This document shows, in pieces, positions 56,683 through 64,000 of a stretch of DNA of 64,000 nt (its first letter is position 1; every line of letters begins with the position of its first letter). The position numbers were made by a program, and so were the translations under genes. The stretch spans positions 52,501-116,500 of the forward strand of contig JALSIB010000060.1 in NCBI GenBank assembly GCA_026981855.1, written 5' to 3'. Below the pieces are notes generated by a model. The model searched no databases. It saw only the letters and a list, made by a program, of their open reading frames with translations, and was not told the origin of the DNA. Origin of the DNA: Methylothermaceae bacterium. GTDB taxonomy: Bacteria; Pseudomonadota; Gammaproteobacteria; Methylococcales; Methylothermaceae.

Positions 56683-57565
56683 CAAGACCACTCAGGCGAA
56701 TGAAATCCTCCACCAGCAGGCTGGTGACGTCCAGGTCACACACGCCCTGCAACCCCTTCCAGGCCGGGATACCATTGACTTCCAACACCCATGCTCTGGA
56801 ATGGCCGTCACAGATGATATCCACGCCCGCATAGTCCAAAAGCAATGTTCGTGCCGATTTTTCCGCCATGGCTGACAAAGTGTTATCGAGTTTCACCCGC
56901 TCGCAACGCCCGCCTTGCGCCACATTGGTGCGCCACCCCGCCCCATGACGGCACATGGCGGCCACCGCCTTGCCAGCCACGACGAACACCCGGTAATCCC
57001 TGGGGGGGTGACTGCCGACAAAACGCTGCAGATAGTAAACCTTCCCCGCAGGCGTCAGTTCCGCGATTGAATCGGCGCGATCGTGCAACACCACGCCCTC
57101 GCCCTGGGATCCGAACAGGGGCTTGGAAACCAGCCGGTGACCGGCGGAAAATTCGGCGGCCGCGATGGCGAGGGCCTCGTGTGAATCCGCCGTGACCCAT
57201 GTGGGCGGCGTGGGAACCCCGGCGCGCGCCAGCAAGGCGCTGGCGATCCCCTTGTCGACACTCAATTCGATCCCCCGGGTGGGGTTGTAAACCTTGACTC
57301 CACAGGTTTCCAGCAAATGGAGCAAATCCAGCCGCAGGATCAATTGCTCCAGAGAGCCGCCGGAGATTCCCCGGACGAAAACCCCGGCCGGCAGGGCGTC
57401 ATCAAAGCCGGGAAAGCGGACAGGCGCGCCGTCGCCCCGCACCTCGAGCCTTCCTGCCGCCAGGGAAACGAAGACGGCCTCCAGCCCTCTGGCGGCGAAA
57501 ACGGCTTTGAGACGCTTGCCATGCCATCCCGGTTCGTCGGTGACGACGGCTATCCGCCTCCTCAT
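56672..57565 (-). CDS. RimK-like ATP-grasp ligase (possible H4MPT glutamate ligase)
   Basis: A 297-aa RimK-family ATP-grasp protein: [33 protein letters not shown] for ATP binding and [20 protein letters not shown] for Mg2+. Archaeal MptN, of the same family, adds glutamate to H4MPT precursors. Position between a CitG-like gene and mch supports a cofactor role. It overlaps mch by 4 bases. Confidence 0.8.
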   Translation of the reverse strand: MRRRIAVVTDEPGWHGKRLKAVFAARGLEAVFVSLAAGRLEVRGDGAPVRFPGFDDALPAGVFVRGISGGSLEQLILRLDLLHLLETCGVKVYNPTRGIELSVDKGIASALLARAGVPTPPTWVTADSHEALAIAAAEFSAGHRLVSKPLFGSQGEGVVLHDRADSIAELTPAGKVYYLQRFVGSHPPRDYRVFVVAGKAVAAMCRHGAGWRTNVAQGGRCERVKLDNTLSAMAEKSARTLLLDYAGVDIICDGHSRAWVLEVNGIPAWKGLQGVCDLDVTSLLVEDFIRLSGLDET

Positions 57566-58536
57566 GCACCAAACGAACGGGCCAGGAGGTCTTCGTCCAT
57601 CCGGCCGGCGCGGAAACTGCGCCCCGTTTCCACCGCCGTCACCATCACGCTGGCGGGACTGAACAGCATCGGATCGACCTTGAAGAAATCATATTCGTAT
57701 TCCTTGAATACCTGGGCGAACGGCTTGCCATAATCCCGTGAAGTGGAGCTTGGCAGGTCATGGGCCAGCTTTTCCGCTTCCTCATTGCCTCCCTTGACGA
57801 ACAAATGCACCTGTCCGGCAAACAGGATCGCGTCGTTGGTACGCCCCATGGCGGTGATGAAATCCGGGGCCGGGGGCGGGACAGGGGCGCTTCCCGAGCC
57901 ATCGAGAATGTTTTCCAGGGGAAAGCCCAATTCGTGGGCCTTGTGCATGGCCACTTCGAGCACCCGGGCCACCACTTGCAACCCTCCGGCAAGACTGGAG
58001 GTGGGTGTGAGGACCACGGTCAGATCCGAGGGTTTGATGTTGCAGTCCGAAGCGATGTTGTCGAGCAGTTCAAGCGGCGGCCGTTTGTCCACCTCCATCA
58101 CCAGGACGGTGGCATCCGCACGGTCGATATAATCCAGCTCCTTGAACAACGCCTCTTTCACGCACAAGGATCTCGCCGGACCAGAACCCAGGGCGTAAAA
58201 AGCCTCCTTTCCTTTCCCATGCGACAGACTCCAGCCCGCATACTGGCTGCCCAGACACGACAACACCGGATCAGTGGCATGCACATGGACCCGCAAGGGC
58301 CAGGCGGGCGTCAGGGCCGAGTGCGCCAGCGTCACCGTCCCCATCCCCCCCATGCAAATCTCGGCGATCCGCCTGCCGGCCTCCAGACCACCATCGGCCC
58401 CGATGCCGGCATCGACCAGGGTCACGCCATTGTCCAGTTCAACGACCTCTATCCGCAACAGGGCGGCGTCCCGTATCAGTGATTCCACCAATGGCCGGCT
58501 GCTGAAATTGATGCTGACCCCTACTTTTTCCGTCAT
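57562..58536 (-). CDS. mch: methenyl-H4MPT cyclohydrolase
   Basis: A 324-aa cyclohydrolase that converts methenyl-H4MPT to formyl-H4MPT in formaldehyde oxidation. Blocks: [34 protein letters not shown] and [17 protein letters not shown]. Normal length. It overlaps both neighbours by 4 bases. Confidence 0.96.
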   Translation of the reverse strand: MTEKVGVSINFSSRPLVESLIRDAALLRIEVVELDNGVTLVDAGIGADGGLEAGRRIAEICMGGMGTVTLAHSALTPAWPLRVHVHATDPVLSCLGSQYAGWSLSHGKGKEAFYALGSGPARSLCVKEALFKELDYIDRADATVLVMEVDKRPPLELLDNIASDCNIKPSDLTVVLTPTSSLAGGLQVVARVLEVAMHKAHELGFPLENILDGSGSAPVPPPAPDFITAMGRTNDAILFAGQVHLFVKGGNEEAEKLAHDLPSSTSRDYGKPFAQVFKEYEYDFFKVDPMLFSPASVMVTAVETGRSFRAGRMDEDLLARSFGA

Positions 58537-59699
58537 GATTCGTCCACCTCTGCTGTCGTTCGATTGAAAAGTCTTCGTTCAAGCCAATTGGCACGTTGTC
58601 GCAGGATGTTTTCCACCGCCCCCACCGTCTCCCCTTCGGCATGGAGACTGCACACGGGCCGGCCCGCTGAAATGCGGCTGCCAGGCGCCGGCAGATCGGA
58701 ACACCAGACCGGCCATCTCCAGTCTTCGGGGATCCGAAGCGAATCGGGTGCATACAGAATCCGGAAGGCGCGCACGCCGCCGGCCGGGCGGGCACGAACG
58801 GCTCCCGCCTCACATCCACGCAGATGCGCCTCGAGCGCCGACCACCCCGGCTGTTCCCACAGTTCCAAAGCCGCACCCGGTCGGGGGTTCAATTCGAGAA
58901 CCCGAGGATGGCCGGTTGCATCCAACATAAAGTCCAGACCATGCCAGCCTTGAAGATCCAGATATTTGCCAAGGCGCCGGGCATATTCGCCGACGATGTT
59001 TCTGACCGGGGCGTCCAGGCCGGTTCGATTGATGGCCCCGGCAAACAAAAAACACAATCGGCTATTATAAGCCTTGGTATAGAGCCTGTTAAAGCCGGAC
59101 CAGAGCAGCCGCCCGCCCCCTGCAACGAAAGCGAGGGTATAAGCCGGACCAGGCAACCACTTTTGGTAATATCCCTCCCCGGCACAACCATCGTCCCCCT
59201 CCGCCACCATAACGCCCAAACCGCCCTCTCCCCCCCGCTTGATCAACCAGCCAGGTTCGCGGGGAGGATCCCAACGGATTTCCGGATAGGCGATATCGAG
59301 CCGATCCAAAAGCGAAAAGAAACGCCGGGGACGGGTGCAGATTTCGGCAACCTCCGCCCGATTTCCAAAGAGCCGGCAGCGGCGGGCCAGATCCGAGATC
59401 ACCCGGGACAACCTGTCGACGCCACTGCCGTACACCCACCCCACCGGCTCATGTTCGTCGATGACACGCCGGGCCGTCTGCAACAGAGCCTCGGCATCGA
59501 ACCCCCCTTCCGCCCCGCTCCGGACCTGCCAGACGCCTCCCAACGCCCTGGTATCGCAATCGGCGAACAGATCCACCACCAGCGGCGTGTGGCCGGCCGC
59601 CCTGGCCGACGCAGCCAGCGCCCTGCCCGAATGGGCGAGTATCAGCAAAGGCCCTTTCACGCCTCGATCGAGGCGCCATGATTCCGGGTCGTCACCCAT
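58533..59699 (-). CDS. ATP-grasp domain protein of H4MPT gene cluster
   Basis: A 388-aa ATP-grasp protein: [19 protein letters not shown] as the ATP loop and [20 protein letters not shown] then [11 protein letters not shown] as the metal site. Members of this family are regular neighbours of mch in methylotrophs with unproven function. The start at 59699 overlaps the upstream gene by 43 bases; the GTG in [10 protein letters not shown] is an alternative. Confidence 0.75.
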   Translation of the reverse strand: MGDDPESWRLDRGVKGPLLILAHSGRALAASARAAGHTPLVVDLFADCDTRALGGVWQVRSGAEGGFDAEALLQTARRVIDEHEPVGWVYGSGVDRLSRVISDLARRCRLFGNRAEVAEICTRPRRFFSLLDRLDIAYPEIRWDPPREPGWLIKRGGEGGLGVMVAEGDDGCAGEGYYQKWLPGPAYTLAFVAGGGRLLWSGFNRLYTKAYNSRLCFLFAGAINRTGLDAPVRNIVGEYARRLGKYLDLQGWHGLDFMLDATGHPRVLELNPRPGAALELWEQPGWSALEAHLRGCEAGAVRARPAGGVRAFRILYAPDSLRIPEDWRWPVWCSDLPAPGSRISAGRPVCSLHAEGETVGAVENILRQRANWLERRLFNRTTAEVDES

Positions 59700-60643
59700 T
59701 GGAACCGGAGTCCGGAACCTTCGAAACGCTTTTGCAGCGCCGTCATTTCACCGGCTGCGGTTTCAGCATCCGGAAACAGGCAGAACCCGGTCGGCCCCCA
59801 GGAACTCTGCCCCAGCCCCACCCAGCCCCGCCGCTCCAGCCATGCCTGGGCCGCAGCCACTTTGGGGCTGATGTATCGTCCGCCCTGGGCCGGCGCGAAA
59901 TACCCTCCATTGACACGTTGGATCTCGGCAAGGGTTTCGCAGAATCCCTCATAATGACCTTCGACCAGGGCCGGAAGCCCCTGAACCAACAGGTGATGAC
60001 AGAGATGGGCCGCCTTTTCCCGCGGAAAGGGCGCCAACCGGCGAAAGGCTTCCGTTTCCCTGCGCCCGTGCAGCCCCTGGTAGGTGGGGTCGAAAAGCAG
60101 CAACCAGCTCCATGGCGCGGGGACTGGATGCCGTGCCAGCAAGGGCGGCGTTTCGGTAGCGGTTCCGCGCCCCCCGTCGACGATGAAACCTCCCTGCTCG
60201 AAAGCGGCGATGCCGATCCCGGAGCGCCCACCGCGCTCACACAAGCGGGCAATTTCACGCAGAGAAATCCGCTTCCCCCAATATCTGCAAACCGCGATAC
60301 CGACAGCCAACGCCATTTGGGTGCCCGAACCCAGACCCGCATGAGGCGGAATCCGTCTTGAAACGTGAACGTGTATTTCCGCCGGCAGACCGAGGGCATG
60401 CTCCAACCGCCCCAGCAAACGCCGCACCCGATCCTGCTCTTCTCCAGAAAGGATCAAATTCCGGGCCGGTGTCACCTGTATCTCTGTCGAGATGCCGTCA
60501 ACGGCAACGCCCACGCTCCCGAAACGTCTACCCAGATGCCCCCCGGGGTCCAGAAAACCCAGGTGAAGACGCGCCGGCGCACGCACACATACCCGCCTCC
60601 CTGTTTCCGGAGGGTCGATCGATACGAGCTTGGCAGATTCCAT
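59657..60643 (-). CDS. beta-ribofuranosylaminobenzene 5'-phosphate synthase
   Basis: A 328-aa GHMP-type enzyme that joins p-aminobenzoate to PRPP as the first step in building the arylamine part of H4MPT. RVCVRAPARLHLGFLDPGG, the Gly-rich loop PPHAGLGSGTQMALAVGIA and GRSGIGIAAFEQGGFIVDG are visible. ATG 60643 is chosen over GTG 60646. It is the first gene of the minus-strand H4MPT run. Confidence 0.92.
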   Translation of the reverse strand: MESAKLVSIDPPETGRRVCVRAPARLHLGFLDPGGHLGRRFGSVGVAVDGISTEIQVTPARNLILSGEEQDRVRRLLGRLEHALGLPAEIHVHVSRRIPPHAGLGSGTQMALAVGIAVCRYWGKRISLREIARLCERGGRSGIGIAAFEQGGFIVDGGRGTATETPPLLARHPVPAPWSWLLLFDPTYQGLHGRRETEAFRRLAPFPREKAAHLCHHLLVQGLPALVEGHYEGFCETLAEIQRVNGGYFAPAQGGRYISPKVAAAQAWLERRGWVGLGQSSWGPTGFCLFPDAETAAGEMTALQKRFEGSGLRFQWVTTRNHGASIEA

Positions 60644-60765
60644 CACTAAGATACGGTCACAGCAAACATGAAGGTTTCATTCGGACATCGTCTCCCCGGA
60701 ATGCCGCCCGCCGACGATCCCCTCCGATCTGGACCGGCGGGCGGGAATTTCGCAGTGGCAGGGTA

Positions 60766-63700
60766 TCACAGGCCGAAACGTTCGCGCCAATGCTCGTAGA
60801 CCCCCAGCAGCGAAGGGATCACCAGCAACACCAGCGCGGTCGCGAACACCAGACCGAAAGCGATGGAGACCGCCATGGGAATCAGAAACCTGGCCTGGAG
60901 CGAGGTCTCGAACAGCAGGGGCAGCAACCCGGCGATGGTGGTCAGGGAGGTCAAAAGCACCGCCCGCAGACGCTGACAAGCGGCCTCTTCCAGCGCTTCC
61001 ACCAGATTCATTCCCTGATTCCGCAGATCGCGATAAAAACTCACCAGAATGATGGAATCGTTCACCACGATACCGGACAACCCGAATATACCGAACAGGG
61101 ACAGGATGGTCAGATCGATTCCCATCACCACATGCCCGAGAATGGCGCCGATCAAGCCAAAGGGAATGGCCGTCATCACCACCAGAGGCCAGCCGTAGGA
61201 ACCGAATATCCAGGCCAGGATGAGATATATCAGGATCAACCCCAATATTCCCCCTTTTTTCATATCGGCAATCGTTTCGCTCCGATCTTCGGCCCGCCCC
61301 GAAGTTTCGAAATCCACACCATAGCGACGCGCCAATTCCGGCAGTGTCTGCCCGAGCAAAGTTTCCATGACCCTGCCGGGTTTGTTGACATGGATATCGA
61401 TCTCGGCCGAAACATCCACCGCAAGATTGGCTTCGGAATGGCGCAGAACCTCGAACCCCTGATATCTTCCCGCCCGGGCCACGGTGGAGAGAGGCACGCT
61501 GACACCGGATGGCAGACGGATCTGCAGCTCTTCCATCACACTCAGATATTCGCGCTGCCGTTCGTCCAAACGCACCCGCACTTCCACCTCGTCGGGGCCG
61601 TCCTGGAAAATCTGCACCAACCTGCCGGCGAAGGCGGTACGCAACTGCCGCCCCAGCTCGGCAGGGGTCAGGCCCAGCATTTCCCCGGTGGGGGTCAAAT
61701 GGTAGATCCACTGTTCCCTGCCATAAGGTAGATCGTCGGTGACATCGCTCAGCCCCGGTATCGCTTTCATGGTCTCCACCAGATCAAGCGCCGCCCGCTT
61801 GAGCGCCACGGCATCGTTGCCGAGTAGCCGGACACTGACATCCCGGCCGGGCGGTCCGACCTGTCGCGCCATGATGAGCAAGGTGTCCAACCCGGGGGCA
61901 GAGGGAATCGCTTCGCGCCAAGCCTTGATGAATTCCCAACTCCTGACCTCGCGCTCCTCGGAAGGCATCAGTTCAATCACCATGGCACCAAGATTGTCTC
62001 CCTGCTGCTGCATGACCCCCACCGCCGACAAAGCGCGGCCCTGGATTCTCAACGCGGTGCGCACCAATGGCTTGGCAGGGGAAAGCGCCGATTCGGTTTC
62101 CCTCAGCGCGGCTTCCATTCGGACGAGAAAACGTTCGACCTCTTCCCTTGGGGTTCCAGGAACGAAGACGACGCTGGCATAAAGCATGTCCGCTTCGGGC
62201 GCGGTGAAAAAGATGAACGGCACCCGGCCTCCCGCCACCAGTCCCAGGGTCGCGACGAACAGCGCCACAGCGGCACTGAGCGTGACCGCCCGGTTCCTGA
62301 GGCTGGCCCGGGCCAGGGGACGAAACCAGTTTTCCCTGAAATCGACAAATGCCTGGTCGAAACGCCGGCGCCAGGGGCCGGGATCGGCTTTCATCTTGCT
62401 GGCGAAAGCGTGGCGCAAATGCGCCGGCAGCACCCAGAAGCTCTCCAGCAGTGAAGCGAGGATAACCGCCACCACGACCACAGGGAGGGCGAACAGGATC
62501 TTGCCGGTAGGCCCAGAAACCAGCATGAGAGGCAGAAAAGCGGCGATCGTGGTCATCGAGGAAGCCGCCACTGGCGCCAACATTCGTTTCGCCCCGCCTT
62601 CCGCCGCCATCAAGGGGGATTCGCCCATTTGATAATGGGTCAGCGCATCCTCCCCTACCACGATCGCATCGTCCACGATAATTCCCAGGGCCATGATCAA
62701 ACCGAACAGGCTGATCATGTTGATGCTGCCACCACTGAAATAGAGGATCAGCAAGGTCGCCATGAAGGACACCGGAATGCCGAAGGCCACCCAAAAGGCC
62801 ACCCGACCGCTGAGAAATATATAGAGAATCGCCACCACCAACACCAAGCCCCCGGCGCCATTTTTGAGCAGCAACTCGATACGTTGGCGGATCATTCTCC
62901 AGGCTTGGTGATAGAGATGAATCTTCACACTGGATGGAAGGGTCTGCCTGGTTTCCTGCAACCACTGCTGCAGAGCCTCCGCGGACTTGAAGGTGTCGCC
63001 GTGCTCGGCCCGCGAGATCTTCAGTTCGACCGCCGCCTGTCCCCGGAAAGTCAGCAGCGCCCCATCCTTGCGTGGCACCCGGTGAATGCGCGCCACGCTG
63101 CCCAATTCGATCCGCTCGCTGCCGGCGGTCAATGGGATTTTGGCAAATTGCCAGGGTGCCCGCCGCTGATCCAGTACCCGCACCACCTTCTGGACATCCT
63201 GATCGCCGAAAGTCCCGGCAGGGACATCGCGGCTGAAGACATCGATACGCTGGGCAATGTCGTCGAGACTCATACCCAGCGCATTGAGATCCGCCGGCGA
63301 CAATTCGATGGAAATTTCCTCCTCCGGCAAGCCGATGATGTCCACTTTGTCGATTCCCCGTTGCAGCAGTTCCCGCTCGAAGCGGTGAGCCAGGGGACGC
63401 AATTCATCCAGGGAGACACCATAGATCAGCAAATGGGCCATCGGCTCATAACGTGCGACATGGATCACCTGGGGATCCTCCGCATCCCGGGGAAGATTAC
63501 GGAATTCATCCACCCGTTGCCTCACCTGACTGAGGGCTTTGAGAATATCGGTCCCCTCCCTGAACTGGAGAGTGATGGCACAGATTCCTTCGCTCGAGGT
63601 GGAAGTCATGCGGCGCAAATCGTCAACCGACTTCAGCACCTGCTCCAAAGGGGTGGTCAGGCTGCGTTCCACGTCCTCGGCGCTCGCGCCCCGCCACGCG

Positions 63701-63891
63701 ACCGTGACACGGATGATATCGAGGGTGAAATTGGGGAAGAACTGGACATTCATCCGGTCGAGCGCGAACAGGCCGCCCAGGATCATGATCACCAGCAGAA
63801 GGTTGGCCGCCACCGAATGGCGGACGAAGTAGCTGATCCAACCATTTCCGCCGCTTGAATTCAACCCCGCCCCCCGCTGGCGTCTCCCCAT
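60766..63891 (-). CDS. RND family efflux transporter permease
   Basis: A 1041-aa inner-membrane pump with two sets of transmembrane helices and periplasmic loops. The first helix is HSVAANLLLVIMILGGLFAL, followed by FPNFTLDIIRVTVAW. GIIVDDAIVVGEDAL in helix 4 resembles the hydrophobic-export or sterol/hopanoid group, and GIVVNDSIILVSFYRDLRNQ lies in the second half. ATG 63891 has aggtg 5 bases upstream. The partner adaptor is not complete in the window. Confidence 0.9.
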   Translation of the reverse strand: MGRRQRGAGLNSSGGNGWISYFVRHSVAANLLLVIMILGGLFALDRMNVQFFPNFTLDIIRVTVAWRGASAEDVERSLTTPLEQVLKSVDDLRRMTSTSSEGICAITLQFREGTDILKALSQVRQRVDEFRNLPRDAEDPQVIHVARYEPMAHLLIYGVSLDELRPLAHRFERELLQRGIDKVDIIGLPEEEISIELSPADLNALGMSLDDIAQRIDVFSRDVPAGTFGDQDVQKVVRVLDQRRAPWQFAKIPLTAGSERIELGSVARIHRVPRKDGALLTFRGQAAVELKISRAEHGDTFKSAEALQQWLQETRQTLPSSVKIHLYHQAWRMIRQRIELLLKNGAGGLVLVVAILYIFLSGRVAFWVAFGIPVSFMATLLILYFSGGSINMISLFGLIMALGIIVDDAIVVGEDALTHYQMGESPLMAAEGGAKRMLAPVAASSMTTIAAFLPLMLVSGPTGKILFALPVVVVAVILASLLESFWVLPAHLRHAFASKMKADPGPWRRRFDQAFVDFRENWFRPLARASLRNRAVTLSAAVALFVATLGLVAGGRVPFIFFTAPEADMLYASVVFVPGTPREEVERFLVRMEAALRETESALSPAKPLVRTALRIQGRALSAVGVMQQQGDNLGAMVIELMPSEEREVRSWEFIKAWREAIPSAPGLDTLLIMARQVGPPGRDVSVRLLGNDAVALKRAALDLVETMKAIPGLSDVTDDLPYGREQWIYHLTPTGEMLGLTPAELGRQLRTAFAGRLVQIFQDGPDEVEVRVRLDERQREYLSVMEELQIRLPSGVSVPLSTVARAGRYQGFEVLRHSEANLAVDVSAEIDIHVNKPGRVMETLLGQTLPELARRYGVDFETSGRAEDRSETIADMKKGGILGLILIYLILAWIFGSYGWPLVVMTAIPFGLIGAILGHVVMGIDLTILSLFGIFGLSGIVVNDSIILVSFYRDLRNQGMNLVEALEEAACQRLRAVLLTSLTTIAGLLPLLFETSLQARFLIPMAVSIAFGLVFATALVLLVIPSLLGVYEHWRERFGL

Positions 63892-63895
63892 TTTT

Positions 63896-64000
63896 TCACC
63901 TGATTCCCGCCAACAAGCCACCGGATTCGTTGAAAAGGTCGTCAATGGGAGGGTCAGTGATGCCAGGAGCGGGGTGTCGCCGCCACCAGTGGTAAAAGAT
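63896..64000 (-). CDS. possible 3' end of an upstream gene (partial)
   Basis: A 34-codon open frame runs off the window and stops at 63896-63898, 4 bases before the RND start. Position suggests the end of an adaptor-protein gene, but the residues seen (PGITDPPIDDLFNESG) are not diagnostic, and another frame is open here too. Confidence 0.25.
   Translation of the reverse strand: MFYHWWRRHPAPGITDPPIDDLFNESGGLLAGIR

Noticed and set aside
60706..60745. Inverted repeat GCCCGCC / GGCGGGC after the RFAP gene region
   Set aside because: GC-rich with a long loop and no T run; not convincing as a terminator or a repeat family with one copy seen.

Overview
The window reads as a gene-dense (about 59% GC by impression) piece of a gammaproteobacterial methanotroph chromosome, most likely order Methylococcales. 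It carries tetrahydromethanopterin (H4MPT) C1 genes (fae, mch, beta-RFAP synthase), methylofuran-type cofactor genes, serine-cycle genes (mcl, mtkA, mtkB) and a PPi-dependent phosphofructokinase beside typical gammaproteobacterial housekeeping blocks. I saw no rRNA, tRNA, insertion sequence or CRISPR array.

The main result is that the window spans the chromosome terminus and appears to hold a divergent Tus/Ter replication fork trap. A dif site lies at 30912-30939. Immediately to its right, on the minus strand, is a gene for a Tus-like protein (30963-31793). A 14-base motif, AGATAACGGTATAA, occurs five times exactly and once with one change. The three copies left of dif (477, 3602, 21416) are on the minus strand and the three right of dif (31809, 53168, 54661) are on the plus strand, so orientation flips at dif as it does for E. 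coli Ter sites. Five copies lie inside coding sequences. The sixth sits in the tus/fnr divergent promoter region and has lost the G that aligns with the locking G-C(6) pair. KOPS-like octamers (GGGNAGGG) also mostly point at dif.

Layout. 16-5415 (-): cysM, ydbH-like, ydbL-like, rlmD and an L,D-transpeptidase. 5521-6789: trhP. 6906-11591 (+): a seven-gene module with a FimV-like protein, a receiver-like protein, an MglA/Ras-like GTPase, two roadblock-type proteins, a PAS protein and a PhnD-like cytoplasmic binding protein. 11613-14138: a CDF transporter and a membrane GTPase. 14185-17941 (-): trxB, aat, bpt, pfp. 18132-28164 (+): ftsK, lolA, rarA, cvpA, purF, metZ, a DUF455 protein and a GDP-mannose enzyme. 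28233-34353: ychF, a 54-aa membrane protein, thiO, dif, tus, an FNR/Anr-type regulator and an ABC-2 exporter. 34506-40109 (+): a DegQ/HtrA protease, a DUF2959 protein and two GTPases. 40203-47069 (-): ndk, rlmN, pilW, hisS, yfgM, bamB, der.

47307-60643 is the C1 block. mcl-mtkA-mtkB form the malyl-CoA branch of the serine cycle. An MfnE-like kinase, pabB, an MfnF-like protein, an MfnD-like ATP-grasp protein and a HisA-like protein look like cofactor assembly. fae and mch act in formaldehyde oxidation and sit with CitG-like, RimK-like and ATP-grasp proteins and beta-RFAP synthase. PabB would make the p-aminobenzoate that beta-RFAP synthase consumes. The window ends in a large RND transporter gene (60766-63891, -).
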